Below are positions 44,811 through 58,231 of a stretch of 64,000 nt of DNA, piece after piece (positions within the stretch are counted from its first letter, which is position 1; every line of letters starts with the position of its first letter). Source of the stretch: Rhopalosiphum padi (taxonomy: Eukaryota > Arthropoda > Insecta > Hemiptera > Aphididae); NCBI RefSeq assembly GCF_020882245.1, contig NC_083600.1:14942001-15006000 (forward strand), given 5' to 3'. The notes under the pieces are model-generated. The model worked only from the letters and a program-made list of their open reading frames with translations, was not told the origin of the DNA and made no database searches. A program made the position numbers and the translations under genes.

Positions 44811-47600
44811 TTTATGAACTAAAACAATAAAAACAAAAAATAATTAGTTTCATTAAAATGTTTATTACAATTATAAAGAAAGTACCTAGTTTTTAGTTTA
44901 CCACTCTAAAATTAATGATAAAATGTTTCATAACTCAATTGTCTAAATAATTAAAATTCAATCATATCCTTGATATATACTATATTAAACTTATTTTTTT
45001 CAGTGATGAGAAGTATTTTAAACTAAATTATTCTGAAATACAATTATTTTATTATAAAATAAATAAATTTAAATAAAATGTTGATTTTATAATATGAAAT
45101 TTTAATGTAAAAATGTAGGAATTCATCACTGAGGGAAACACTAGAGATAACTGGATAAGTAGTTTAAGTCTAATATAATGTTAAGCAATAATCATAGCTA
45201 TGTAGGTAATAAATTTAAAATGGTCTTAATATATTTTTTGTTTAACCACATATATTATATAACCCATATATAACCGTTTTAAATAAAATTAAACTAATTT
45301 AATTAAACAAACTATTTTTTTTGTGTTATTTAATATTTCTCAAGTTAATAATTTAGTGAGTATATAACAGGTATGTCAAATTCAAAGCATTTTAGGACAA
45401 TATATCTGTAAACAAAAAATATATATAATCCTATAAATAATTAATGTTTTCACATTGTTTTCAATTTGGTTGGGTTGCATAAAAATAAATTATTAGCCAT
45501 GTTTGACATGCTTGATATACACAAATACAGTATTTCATCAAAATGGTTACCTAATTATTATCTACATAATATAAATATTTCACAGTCACCAAATATAACT
45601 CAGGTGGTGATTAAAAAATTAAATAATTAACTTTTTTAATTGTCTTTTTCCATAGTAACTAACTTTTAATTTATGCCATAATATATGTTCATATTATTAA
45701 TTTATATTATTTTAAACTAAAATAATATTTACAATATGGTTTATTTATTATTTTATTGGACTCTCCCTAGTTTTATACTTCAGTAGGTACCAAAGCACTT
45801 CTTGTATATATTTACAACTAAATGTTTCATAGAAATTAATATTTGATTAGATCTTCAATTTGATCATTTATGGTAATAACTAATATTATATTTATATAGT
45901 ATGTTTGCAAGTATAAGAAATAATAAAAATATTTCTGTTCACAAATTAATTAACAAGAATAAAAGATAAAATATAGAATATTTATCAATTACTATTATAT
46001 ATAAAAGATAAGACTTTATCTACTTTCATATATGTGAATTATAAACATAATTTATATGTCTTTTCAATGACTTGGTATTTATTTTATTTTAATAGTGACA
46101 TAAAAATAAAAGATAAGCTGTTCACATTGATTTATTATGTCTGTTGATAAATGTTGACATTTCTAAAATTGTATTATTTATTATTAGATTAATAATTATA
46201 ATTTATAATATTAAATACATATTAAAGATAAACATTAAGAACCATTTATTAGATATTTTATAGGATCAATTATTATTATTATTATAAAATGATTATGAAT
46301 TATATATCAGTGGTCAATTATCAAATTAATGTTATTGATATAACCCACAAAAAATTCAAATAAAAAATATTTTTTATTATTTGATACATGGACGATGGTA
46401 TTAAATTCGCATAAAATTCGCGCTATTTTTCAGCTTCTTGTAAGGGGATGCAAACATTATATAATCCAATTTAACCCTATCCCTTATCAAAGTGACGACA
46501 CTACACACTGAAAAATCATATTAACCCTGCCACCCTGGTTAAAAATTAAACACTAGAAATCACCTATAACCTAACAAGTTGAATAGATAATTTCTATATA
46601 CGATTAATGACCGGTACACTGTACACAGAAGATAAATACATAATAATATATCAATATCATAAATCATAATACATCATCGTGGTTTTATATTAAAGCTAAC
46701 CTAGAGCATATGTTCATAAGTATATTATAAGTAGTATTAGTATTTAGTTATTATTTATTAATATTATAAACAATAAATTAGGGTTTACAGTTCTAAAAAA
46801 AAAAAAAAATACATAATGCAAAAAGTAAGGGGAAGTTAAGTTACGATTGGATTTGTATTTGTAAATATTTTTAACAGACTTAACCCACCAAAAAAAAAAA
46901 CTTCAATAATATGATCATAATTATTAATTATACTACTGGAATGAGTAGAACGTAAATATTTTTTTAGAAAAAAATTCGAGGGGGGTACATTATTACAATA
47001 TAATATATACAGAAGATAAGTATATAGGTTATTAATGTTATTATACTAGCCTCGGATAAATTTCGGGGGGTTACAACCACTTAACCCCCCCCCATCATTG
47101 GTTGCACCACATCCGCTGACAATTATCAGATTTTCTACTGTGCAATCGGAAATTTGGAAACAAAGGCCAAAGGGTAGACAAAAAACTAAAAAGTGCATCA
47201 TCGAGAACAATGTATAATGAAATAGAATATTATTGTTATGTTAATTAATATTACCGATTAGGTTTTGGAGGTAAATACTAAATACACGCTAATGGCTAAT
47301 CGTTATAAATTATAATGCCATTAACCCTACCAGGATTTCAAATACTTTATAGTTTAACTACCGGCGTGTCATATATGAAACCCAAGTAAAAGTGGCTGTT
47401 AAGTGTCAACAGTCAACCTTTGTGCAGAAATATACAGATATGTAAATGTCGGGGAATAATATTATTGTAACAATATTATATTGTAACTACAATCGTGTGA
47501 GCAGAAAATATTCGTAAATAAAGGTACAATTTTCCTGTAGCGTCAACTATCGGTCCGAACACTCCAAACATACAAAATACTAAAATAGTAAGCACTATAA
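44811..47600. other. Upstream region of SLC44A1, probably 5'UTR intron
   Basis: A T-rich acceptor on the minus strand ends about ten bases before the SLC44A1 start, so a non-coding exon is expected upstream and this stretch is likely intron. It is AT-rich. Possible transposon ends with G or C runs occur at 46975-46990 and 47065-47095 (CGGGGGG, CCCCCCCCC). No coding exon seen. Confidence 0.45.
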
Positions 47601-49560
47601 TATAAGCGTTCTAATGCGGCATCATGACACCGTGTTATTCAACTGTTCACTGTTTAACTACAGTCCCGAGTCCCGACGGACACGACGCCGAGCTCAGTAA
47701 ATTTTCTGTACCTACCATCGACAGCAGCTATAATAATACCGGGTATATGTCAACAGGTAGGTCTAAAATTAACTGCAATTATGCATGTAACGATAAACGC
47801 AAGGACCATCATTATAATAATAATCATATCTATATTAAGAATCGAAAGTGTCTCGAAATAAACTAGTCAACATGAACCTAACCACGTAGGTACAATTATA
47901 GAAAGTCGAGTAGAAAGTTAGCGTCGGAACTCGTCGAATAGCTTATGAAGTAAAAATGAAAAATACCTGTACGTCCTGCAGTGGCGTCGAAACGAAAATA
48001 AGAATAATTATATGTTTTGAGAACTCTATAGCCTTTGCCCTTTGATGGAACCCAAATAATAACATTTGTATAGTGTCATGGCGCATGCAATCGTTGAGGT
48101 TCGAGACGAAAACTGTTCAATGCTCCCTCACCCTCATCCGAGATGATCAGCCCGTTGAAACGTGGCCATGAATAATTTTTTTATTTATCCGACGCCACAA
48201 CACAACATCCTTAGGACATTAAGTCTCGTAACATATATTATAAACTGTAAACATAAGTCCACAGAATTTTAAAGATCGAATCGTGATACACTTATAATCA
48301 GTGACCGACAAAAGATTTTCACGGTACAGATCGTCCTCGAAAGATAATAATGCTTATAAACAACGTACAATTTAGTTTACTGTAAAATAAATTTCATTTA
48401 CTGGGTTGACTACAGATAACTGTCGACGATATCATATTAATAATTATGAGTTGCCTGTGTTAAATAAACAGTTAAGACCTATCATCATAATATAGGCACC
48501 GATGTTTCATAATAATATGATAGTAAGTATTATAAATATAATAATATTATATAATATAGATGAAATTTGAAAATAATGAAATTTTATCTGTTCAGTGTAT
48601 TGTGTTATACCTAGGTGACTTTGCTGAAGTAAATCGATCTTAGAAAACGACAATCGCGAAATTAAAATGCTTAAAAACGTGTAAAAACTGAAAACAAAAA
48701 TATGTGTTGTATGCGTGTATGAGAGGACCATACGGGAAATTGAAATGGAAATACAGTAACACAGTTATACCTATTTAATGCTTATTGAATTAAATAATAA
48801 CATGATTCGCTTACCGTTGGACTACACGTCCAAACACACACACGAGGACGGCTTCAGAGGTGATCCCCGTAAATCGACGGCGAACCGGTTTTTTTTATCA
48901 AAACACCGGTTGACAACGTCAACAACTAATGCAGAACAAGAACAAAAACAAAAACAAAAACGGATAGAACACGGCGTGAGGGCAACGGGACAGGGCGTGG
49001 TGGCAGCAACAGTGCGACTGGGCCACAGTGCCACAGTGTCGAAAAAATAAAAACAAATCGGCGGCGGCGTCCACGTCTCCCACCACGAGGAACTCGCGCG
49101 TGTACCGCGGAGTAACCGAAAACGCGACCCGCGAGTAACGACGGCCGCGGCGGTTTGTATACAAAATACAAATAATAATAATAATAACAGCCGACCGCGA
49201 CGCGACGGCGCGGAAAACGAGACCGCCCATCAGCCACTGACGTCATCGCGGCCGTGACAACAAGAAATTCGTCAAACAACGAAGACAGACCGCCGCCACC
49301 CCTTACGCATCCTTCCCAGTCAAAGATTTGAGTAAAAAACATTGCTCGCGAGTTGGTGCGCGTCCGAGAGATGCATTGTGTTCTACTATAGTATGCAGTC
49401 CAAAATACAATAAAATAGTCTGTTCACGTGCTGTAACCCGTCCGCGGTGAGCGGTGACCTCGAATAGACGCCGCGGCGGCACCGTACAGTATACGCTATG
49501 GGCGGCACACGCGTAACATGAAATAACTATTGTAATAATTATTTTGGTGATTTTTTTTTT
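47600..49560. promoter_or_regulatory. CpG- and GC-enriched region, candidate promoter/first exon
   Basis: GC content and CpG density rise sharply here, most of all at 48830-49500, which stands out from all other non-coding DNA in the window. On the minus strand a donor-like ACAG/GTATTT lies near 47968, suitable for the end of a SLC44A1 5'UTR exon. Several overlapping open frames (48778-49050 plus; 48822-49584 minus) exist only because the GC-rich sequence lacks stops; none shows protein-family character. The best explanation is one or more transcription starts with long leaders. The direction of the CpG peak is unresolved. Confidence 0.5.
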
Positions 49561-49959
49561 TTTACATATTTTAGCCTTAAACAACGACGTGTGATATTTT
49601 AATATTGTGCACTAACACTATGAATATAATGCCTATATTGAATTGTTGGATATCATGCCGATCGCCTCGATGATGTCTCGACGTCTCGTGTCGACAAACA
49701 TAATATAGACGCGTATTTTATGAATAATATTAACAACGATGCGAAATCTTCAAGACGCCCCGAGTTGTTTGAAACGGGTCCGCCCGTCTTGTAAAATTGT
49801 AACACACGATATTATAATATTATACATTATTCATTTCTCGTTTGGAAATAGGTATTTTTGGCCCTGCTTTTAAGACGCATGGTTATAATATAGTATACAT
49901 TGTTTTCCTGTTTCCCACAACATTATTTGTCATCGCTTATCGTTAAAAGGACCTCATAA

Positions 49960-50240
49960 CCGGGTATGTGTCTCCGTTTTACGAACATAAAACATGGCAA
50001 ATTTGCGTTCATCAAAATTAATTTAATGTTGTCAACTTACCTGTTTACTTATTATTAAACTTAAAGATAATACTATTGTCAAGGGCATTTCATAGACTTT
50101 TAATGATATTTTAATTTTTAAGTAAGTTACAAGCATTTTAAAGTTTTAATATTTTACTTAACCATAACTCACTTAAAAATTAAAATATCAATAAAAGCCT
50201 ATGAGATGCCCTAGATAATAGTATTATACTATTATCTTTA
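49960..50240. repeat. Foldback repeat, same family as 44125-44535
   Basis: Inner arms 50066-50142 and about 50150-50235 are inverted copies sharing GGGCAT-TCATAG-CTTTTA-TGATATTTTAATTTTTAAGT. The left outer part (TCCGTTTTACGAACATAAAACATGGCAAATTT) resembles the outer arm of the 44-kb copy. Confidence 0.75.
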
Positions 50241-51779
50241 TGTTTGATAATAGATATATTGACTAATATTAAAGCTAACAACAAAATATTATGATATGAT
50301 TGAAAATTTTGTTTCAGTTTGAATCATAAAGTGTACTGATCATTGATCAGTGTGTAAAGTATGGACGTGTACTATAGCCCAATAGCCCTAAAGCCTATAA
50401 AGGTATACAAGTATACAACTATTCTCGTAAAATGCATTCACATATAATATTTGTTCAAAATAAAATATGACAACCTCACCCTACTATGTATAAAATAATA
50501 ATATAATATCCCCATTCATTGTCTAAAATTAGTCTAAATTAGTAAAATTCGAAATTGTAATAAATAAAGTTGATAAAAATGAATCTTATTCAGTTAAACT
50601 GTTAAAGTGATGGCACATTGCACATATTACATAATATATGATCGCTAAATAATCTGATCTAACACGCATAGTATTATAATGATATAATACATTTATTCAA
50701 TATACATTATGACCTTCGTGTTCTGATTAATATTTGCTGCAAACATTGAGATATTTAAAGTCACCTTAGAATTTAAAGAGGCAAATAAATCTAGAATTGT
50801 ATATCTATACTAGCTACGATTCAGTGCTCACCCTTTTTATACAAGGACTTGTCCATGCATGATGAATATAAATATAGGGATGGAAGATAGATGCCGGCCG
50901 AAACATGTCATTATTACAGTGTCGTTTATATTATTATGTTTCAACCACGACTACTCTATAGAGTATAGACTATATAATATGCCTAATATTTGATGACTGA
51001 ATTTCGTGCGTCTCGCGTCATGTGGAATTATTTTTAAGCTATGTATAATGGTGCCTATTTGACATATTACTATGCATACCACTACATATTATGTAGTCAT
51101 TAGTCATTATAGTACTTGACTTATGTTATTATCTATATCATATACAAACAGGAAACGCGCAGGACGTATGGATAGTTTAGATGCGCCTTATTTGTCATTT
51201 CAGTGGATTATTATGTCATCCGGCCATCGTACCGTGATTAAATATTATATTATTAGTTATTACCTACTTATTTTTATGTTAAGGTATGGTAAGTAATAAG
51301 TATTCAGTAAAGTAAATTCGGTTTTGATACTCAACAGGGGCATTGTTTGTAAATATAATGGTATAAAATTTGTTTCTCCAAAATTCAATTTTATTGAGAT
51401 GTTTTAGATCTAGTATTACGATATTAAAATTGAAAAGAGTATCAAAATATTTAAACCTGCTCCAGCTGGGATAGTATAGGGTCATAGGGAAGTAGGTACC
51501 TAATAGGTATGAGGTATTTTTTAATGTATATATTATACACTATGTTTGACTATTATTATGGAACGAATGTACTTTTTCCATTCAATGGTTGTTATTTTGA
51601 AATAAATAATAATTATCAGATTCATATTCACTATTTCACTACTCAACTGGGCTAATATACACCGTGTTGGTTGGGTTACTTTAAAATGTAGACATAATTT
51701 ATAATAATATAATATGATTATTTAACATTTATTATATTTATCAATCTATCATTTATAAAATATAGTAATGTACTATGTA
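50241..51779. other. AT-rich DNA without recognised genes
   Basis: No exon or structured element could be supported. A short palindrome ACTCTATAGAGT lies near 50953. An open frame at 51279-51485 (minus) has no protein character. Confidence 0.5.
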
Positions 51780-52368
51780 CAGGGCCCAGAATTTTATGAC
51801 CTAAAAATATTTTTTAAAAATGCACACAAAAAAAATATTAAAATTATTTATAAAGATCAAAAAATGATTCAACATTTTTAAAAATTTACGTTTTACAAAA
51901 TTCATGTGTAATGCAATTAATTTATCATAAATCGTAATTATTATTAATTAAATTTTAACACACGTGTGCACCGGGCTTAAAATAGTAACTGCCTACAGTT
52001 TATTAAATAACCGTAGATTGTGACAACAAGTTAACAAACGATAAAGATAATGAAGTCGAAAATCGACAAGCTAATGGAAACTGAATGCGTTACAATAAAA
52101 TGTAACATTCAACAAGAAAAATGTATAGATTTGTAAAAAATTTACAAAAATGAATAAAATTCATCAAAAATACTAAAAAATTACCGTAAAGCATAAAATT
52201 CCCTATAAATACAAAAAATGCAAAATAAAAATTGTACCATTTGTACCATTAAATTCTATACTTTACGAATCAAATTTCTGTATAAAGAGTAGCCTCGAAT
52301 GTGAGTAATGCGTGACTATGTGAGCATTAGAAAAAAAAAGATGCAAATTCATCAAGTTCCGGGCCCTA
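51780..52368. mobile_element. Approx. 590-bp DNA-transposon/MITE with CAGGGCCC ends
   Basis: The left end CAGGGCCCAGAATTTTATGA and the right end (complement TAGGGCCCGGAACTTGATGA) are inverted repeats of about 20 bp with few mismatches. The word TAGTAATGTA occurs on both sides (51763-51772 and 52367-52376) and may be, or overlap, the target duplication; the simple 8-bp flanks match at only five of eight positions. No open frame inside. Confidence 0.7.
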
Positions 52369-54076
52369 GTAATGTAATACTTACTTAAAAGTTAAAATAC
52401 ATAACATTTTACTTCAATGGCGAGATACAGCCGATATAAGTAATCAGTGACACACACTATAGAGGGTTCTAGGGTATCGCTGTATCAGCTGCTAGTCTGC
52501 TACCCTGAATTTTTTGACTTGAAAGTGTAATGGTACTTTCGTGCAAAAATGATACTCACATTGAGTACTACACAAACACTATAATTAATACATTTCCCAA
52601 TAATAGCAGCATATTAGAAGAAGCGTTATTGCACTAATTTCCATTTATTTTTAATGTTTGAAAGTGATTTGTTGGGTGGGTTGTATATTTTCCATTGAAC
52701 GTGCTACCCCTATTAATATTTGAGTGTGCGCCACTGTAAGTAATATTTTTCTATTGAAATTTTCTTGGAGTAGATTGGTCGCGAAGTGCAAATAATCATT
52801 TGTTTATTATAATAATAATATTTTAAACGAGTGTATATTTATTTATTATACCATTATATGTGAGTAATTGTGAGATACTAATGTCTAATATGATATTCAT
52901 ATATTGAAAGTATGTATTAAAATATAATATATATATATATGTTGCATCCTTATCGTGTTTTTTAATGTTTTACGAAATGGAACTGCGGCTTCTCTACTAC
53001 GCGTAATTACCCAATATGGATAAAATTTCGTGAAGTGGATACCTAAACCGTCGTCAACGGAAAACTTGTACCGTCATTTGCATGTCCTTATTAACGATCT
53101 AAAATACTTAAATAGTTATACTTTTAAATTTTATTCCATCTATCCAACTAAAAATATATATAATTAATTTTACAAATTTAGTTTTATTATTATTTTTAAG
53201 AAAATATTTTACAAATAGGTATTTTAAAACAAATTATTATGTATTTAAAAAAAATTAAATCGTGGGTTTTGGAATAGTGTATTAAGTATTTAATGACTAC
53301 CTAGAGACATTCACAACTTTACATTTCCACATGACCTAGCTGTTCGAAATGATAATCATTTATCCTTTCATATAATTTTTACTATTAAGCAACTGTATAC
53401 CTAAAATATAAAGATTCATTGATGATTATAGTACCTATTGTTATGTAGCCATATAAGGTTATTTATAGAGTTAATAGTTTTTTTCGTGATATAATTAATA
53501 ACCAATATGTATTTACCTACTTAAATTCCTCGTTGTTTTTGTCCTTTAGTTTGGTAAGTTTAGTTATCATGAACTGTATTTTAACAATGTTTAAGACAAC
53601 AATTTTTTCCAAATGATAATATTTATGCTTCGTTTTCTTATTTCTAACTGTAAAATATATAGTTTAATATTATTTTTCAATTTAGGACCAAAAATATTTA
53701 TTATGATGTGCAATGATCTAATTCTGTTGAATTATATTGAAAATACACTAACTTATTTAATTTGGCTTTACTAAATATTAACTCATAGAATTTATTTTGT
53801 CGAAACTGTATGGTTGTTTGCGGGTTCATCTTTATATAATATAAATCGAGTATTTTATTTGTAAAATTCATTTTTTCTTCAAACGAAATTATTTAATTCA
53901 TTTATATTAACAAAATTTAAAATGAAAAAAAAATAATATAGGTAAGTATACTAATATTACTAAAAAAAATTAAATCTTAATAAATGTTATGTTCACACTT
54001 CCTAAGAATATACATGTTTAGATAAATTTTAAACTTTAAACAAAATGTTTTCTATAATAAACATATATAAATATAA

Positions 54077-54100
54077 TATATATATATATATATATATATT
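54077..54100. repeat. (TA)n microsatellite
   Basis: Uninterrupted run of about eleven TA units. Confidence 0.9.
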
Positions 54101-54794
54101 TGATGCAAAATAAACTATTTGCCATAAATGTATTTATGATTAATATGATTAATGATATCTTTAAGTAAGCATAATGACAATGTGAAGTCTAGTAAAAGTA
54201 CTATACATGAAGATATACGAATATACAATATAGGTGTTTATGATATTTATTTTTTTTATACAAAGGGTCAATGTTCTGAAACATAACCTTTAAGCTTATT
54301 GCTTGTTAAAATAGTCAAATTCGTTAATTTTCTATTGACTAATGACTAGTGACTATAACCTATAGGTATAATAGCGGTAATATACCCACTCACCTATAAA
54401 CTGATGGTTATACTTATTACCTGTTAGTTGTTAGTATCATTTGAGTAACACTTAGAAAATAATTAATATTCAACTTTAATTTAAACATATCTTTTTTGAT
54501 CATACAAACTAAATTATTATGAATAATAATTTTACAATACCTATTAATTAAAAAAAAAAATGATTTTATTATTATAAAATTAGAATTGCAGTATTATTGA
54601 TATTATCAAGTATAATTTTAATAATATAATTTACTACAGAAGAATTTGCAAGATAATTAATTAATAATAATATGCACAGAAAGCTCTCTATTAGTTAAAA
54701 CGTTATAAATTATAAATAATTAATGTGAACGTAGTATAAATAGTATAATGTGCATTATACATTTATACGTCATATTATAGCAGTCTAGCAGTGC

Positions 54795-54826
54795 ATTGTG
54801 CCTATACTGTACAGTATAGGCACAAT
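54795..54826. repeat. Perfect 32-bp palindrome
   Basis: The 16-base half ATTGTGCCTATACTGT is followed directly by its exact reverse complement with no spacer. Confidence 0.95.
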
Positions 54827-56754
54827 AGATAATAGATACATCTCCCGCTCACTGCAATATTGCATGTATGTGTACTTATAGTCTATTGTACATAGGTCAT
54901 ATTTACAGGTAGACCATATGAGGTAGACAGACAGGCAGTTTATTGATCAAGGCTCTCTAAAATATAGGTATTAATATGTATTATAATGTACATAGTGCTT
55001 ACTGCTTACATACTCATTATTGTAATATAAACGTTCGATTTATAAAAAGTTTTTCATTAAATAATTTGTACAAAACTTTTTTTTAGCTGAAGTTAAAATA
55101 TAATATAATTAATATAATTAACTAGTTTTAAAAAATATTCATTACGTATTTTGAACGTTGAATGATATAAAATTATAAACTATATGTAATATGTATAGAT
55201 ATATTTTATACAATTCATATTTTATTTTATTTGTTTATTTTAGACCAAAAAAGGTTTAAATCATAAAATACCTATAACCTACATACAAGTGATTATAGTT
55301 ATATACCTACTCTTGAACAGACAGCCTTTGTCATCATGATGAAGTATATGCGATGTCAGATTTAGTCGATATACGGTAAACAGCATACTGCAGTAGTATA
55401 ATAATATACTATACTGCAAATTGCAATACTGCGTAGGCACCTATATATCATAAATTATAATAAATAATAACTTTAATGGACTATATCATTCAAGATAAAA
55501 TAAAAATGTACCGAGTACAATTTACCATCATTGATCGATTTGACCGTAGGTACCTCTGTACAATGTTAAATAGATTTAAAAACTAATTGATTAAGGTTGC
55601 CAAATGCCAATATAAGCCAATGTTGTACAGACGCACTAACTTTAGTACACACATTTATGCTAAATAACCGTATTTGAAAAATGATAATGAGTAATACGTT
55701 CATGGCTTACCAACTGTTTTTTTTAAAATATTTTTTTCAATAAGTGTGTAAATATGTAATATGCAGTAATAAAATATGTGGCTAACAAATTTAACAACAT
55801 TTTTCAATTAGATAAATAGTCATTAGAATATTGTAAATGATTTTACAAATCTAATATGAATTAGTATAATAAATAATAGATAATTTAATCTAATATTATT
55901 ATGTTAAATTTACAAAAAATAAATGGAAAATTGTATTGTATTTCCTTACTGCGAGAAACTAAATTTTGAAAATTCAATAAGGTCAAAAAGGGTGACATGT
56001 TTTTAGTAAAATATATAAAACATTTTACCCGTTGTATCCGTCTTTTAGTCACGCAATTATGATATTATTGAAAGAAAAATTACCATCTTAATTTCAGTTT
56101 GTATCCAATGAACGCTTATTCAAATTTCAGTCAGTCAGCGTTATATCTTTTAACTTGTAGCAAGACGTTGTTATATTTACTTTAATTTTAAAAATGTAAT
56201 TTTCGAAAATTGATAATGAAAAAGAAAAATATTCACTTTTATTAAATAATTCTAAATTTATACAATATCGTCGTCTAAAAACGGAAAAAGTATCCTCGAG
56301 TTGCACTAATAAAAATTGTAATGTATAAAACTATACACTATTGGCGAAAAACATATATTTTTAAAAACGACAAATGATCATACAAACCACGAATTAGATA
56401 AGTACTCAAATATTAATTAGATAGAATGTAAATTACTTTGTAAAAAGGAAAGCTGATGAATTATCATTTCGGAAAGGCCAAGAAAAGTAATTCGTTTAGA
56501 ATAGAGAAGGATGTTAATTTTTGAATACATTAACAAACAGAGATATGATTGACATAGATAAATAAATAAAAATATTTTTATTCATTGAGTTTGGAACTTA
56601 TCATAAATAATATAATATATTAATATTGTTATTTTCAAAATGTATAATAATACCAGTTATAATTTCAATAAAATATAAATTAAAAAAGTTGCTAGCAACT
56701 TGGATTTTGTTTTTACCAATTTGATCCCGACTGCAAGTTATAGGTACAACCACA

Positions 56755-56815
56755 CAGGCACGTATACAAAAAAAAAATTCGGGAGGGGGGGGGGGGGGTT
56801 AACCGGTATTCAACA
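56755..56815. mobile_element. Left end of the CAGGCACGTATACAAA MITE family
   Basis: Starts with the same 16 bases as the element at 1949-2108, followed by an A run and a G run of about fifteen. The opposite end was not found downstream, so this copy is truncated or rearranged. Confidence 0.65.
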
Positions 56816-57914
56816 GGTATAGTTAGTATAAATGTATAAAACTACTTCTTTTTTTTTTATGTAGTGACACACTAACATGTGATGGCAGTATGGCACAATG
56901 GTTTTTACAATGATTTAAATAAATTTTTAATTGTATATTTATATTTATTTGTATTTATAACTATGAGTTAATAAATAGTAGTAGATGTTTAGAAGTATAA
57001 TATAATGACAAATGAATAAATAAAATTACATTTTTTATAGTTTTTAGTTGTATCTGTATTTTAAAAGAAGGGAAAAAGAAAAAGTTAATTAATTAATAAT
57101 ATCTTAAATAAATAAAAAATAAAAATATCATTGCGGTATTTATAGTAAAATTCATAATAATAATGGTTTTAAGTTCTCACAAATAATATTATTGAATTGT
57201 AACAAAATAATAAAATTACTTTATAATTTATTTTAATTAATGTAATTGACTGATTTTTCCTCATTAAAACTAATTATTATTGTACTATGATTTTTTAATT
57301 ACTATAACAGGTCTATTAGGTTTAGTATATAATATATTATACAAAAAAATAAGTCACTTACATTGCTGAATAATTTAATAAACCACCTTCTGTTACTTAC
57401 TCACTTCTATCGAAAGATAAAAATATGAGTCGATAAATATTAAAAATTAAATTATATTTTGTTGCATCAACACTGTTGGTCGGTCTTGAATACGTATTAA
57501 GATAATTTAGTAGTAACTAACTATATAGCAACTAATGTAATATTAATTAAACTTAATACCTTTAGTTAATACAAATTATACTATTTAGTTTAATATGTAT
57601 TTTTAAAGTTTCTAATGTCTGCACATTATAATTAATAATGTAAGGCACCACTGCGTCAGGTAAGTTCGTCAAATTTCGTAATTACTAATTTTTTTTGAAT
57701 TAGTAATCAATGTGTGATAATTTGTAACCATAAAATCAGAATCACAAATTTTTACAAATTGATTACTAATGAATAAAAAAAAAATCCAAAATTCCACTTT
57801 CGGGATGCTTGCAGGTTGAACTTATATGTCAGTTGATATTTTTTCAATAATAAAAATATGACGAGAATGCCGAAAACGTTTATTTCATGTAGTTATAACT
57901 GTTATAAGTACTTA
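56816..57914. other. AT-rich DNA without recognised genes
   Basis: A short inverted repeat lies near 57660-57780 (AATTACTAATTTTTTT with TTGATTACTAATGAATAAAA). No exon seen. Confidence 0.45.
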
Positions 57915-58231
57915 TAGGGTTGGGCAGTATCAAAGATACAATTGTATCTTGTATCTTGTATCATGATACATTTTTTAGAAGATACTATTATTGTATATAT
58001 TTGTACTGAATAGTACCAAGAAATTTGAATTTCGATTTCGACCTTCAAAACTTAGATAAATGAAACAATAATGATAATAATTGGAAATATAAAAGTATCA
58101 TGTATCAAAAAGCATAAAGATACATGTATCTTGTATCTTGTATCTTTTCTACATTCACAATGTATCTTGTATCTAGATACACTAAATGCATGTATCATGA
58201 TACTTTTTTTTCAGTATCTTGCCCAACCCTG
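57915..58231. mobile_element. 317-bp hAT MITE with internal TATCTTG repeats
   Basis: Ends are AGGGTTGGGCA-GTATC and its inverse, CAGGGTTGGGCAAGATAC when complemented, typical hAT termini. Perfect 8-bp target duplication AGTACTTA at 57907-57914 and 58232-58239. Inside, the words TGTATCTTGTATC and GATACATGTATC recur in both orientations as subterminal repeats of the kind bound by hAT transposases. No coding capacity. Confidence 0.88.

Larger units (their letters stand above)
52369..56754. other. AT-rich DNA with simple repeats
   Basis: No gene recognised. Includes TA microsatellites at about 52928-52941 and 54077-54100, a perfect palindrome at 54795-54826, and unremarkable sequence otherwise. 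Confidence 0.5.

Noticed and set aside
48778..49584. Several overlapping open frames of 60-138 codons on both strands
   Set aside because: They occupy the same GC-rich block in multiple frames, have Arg/Pro/Val-rich composition typical of translated CpG DNA and no family motif.
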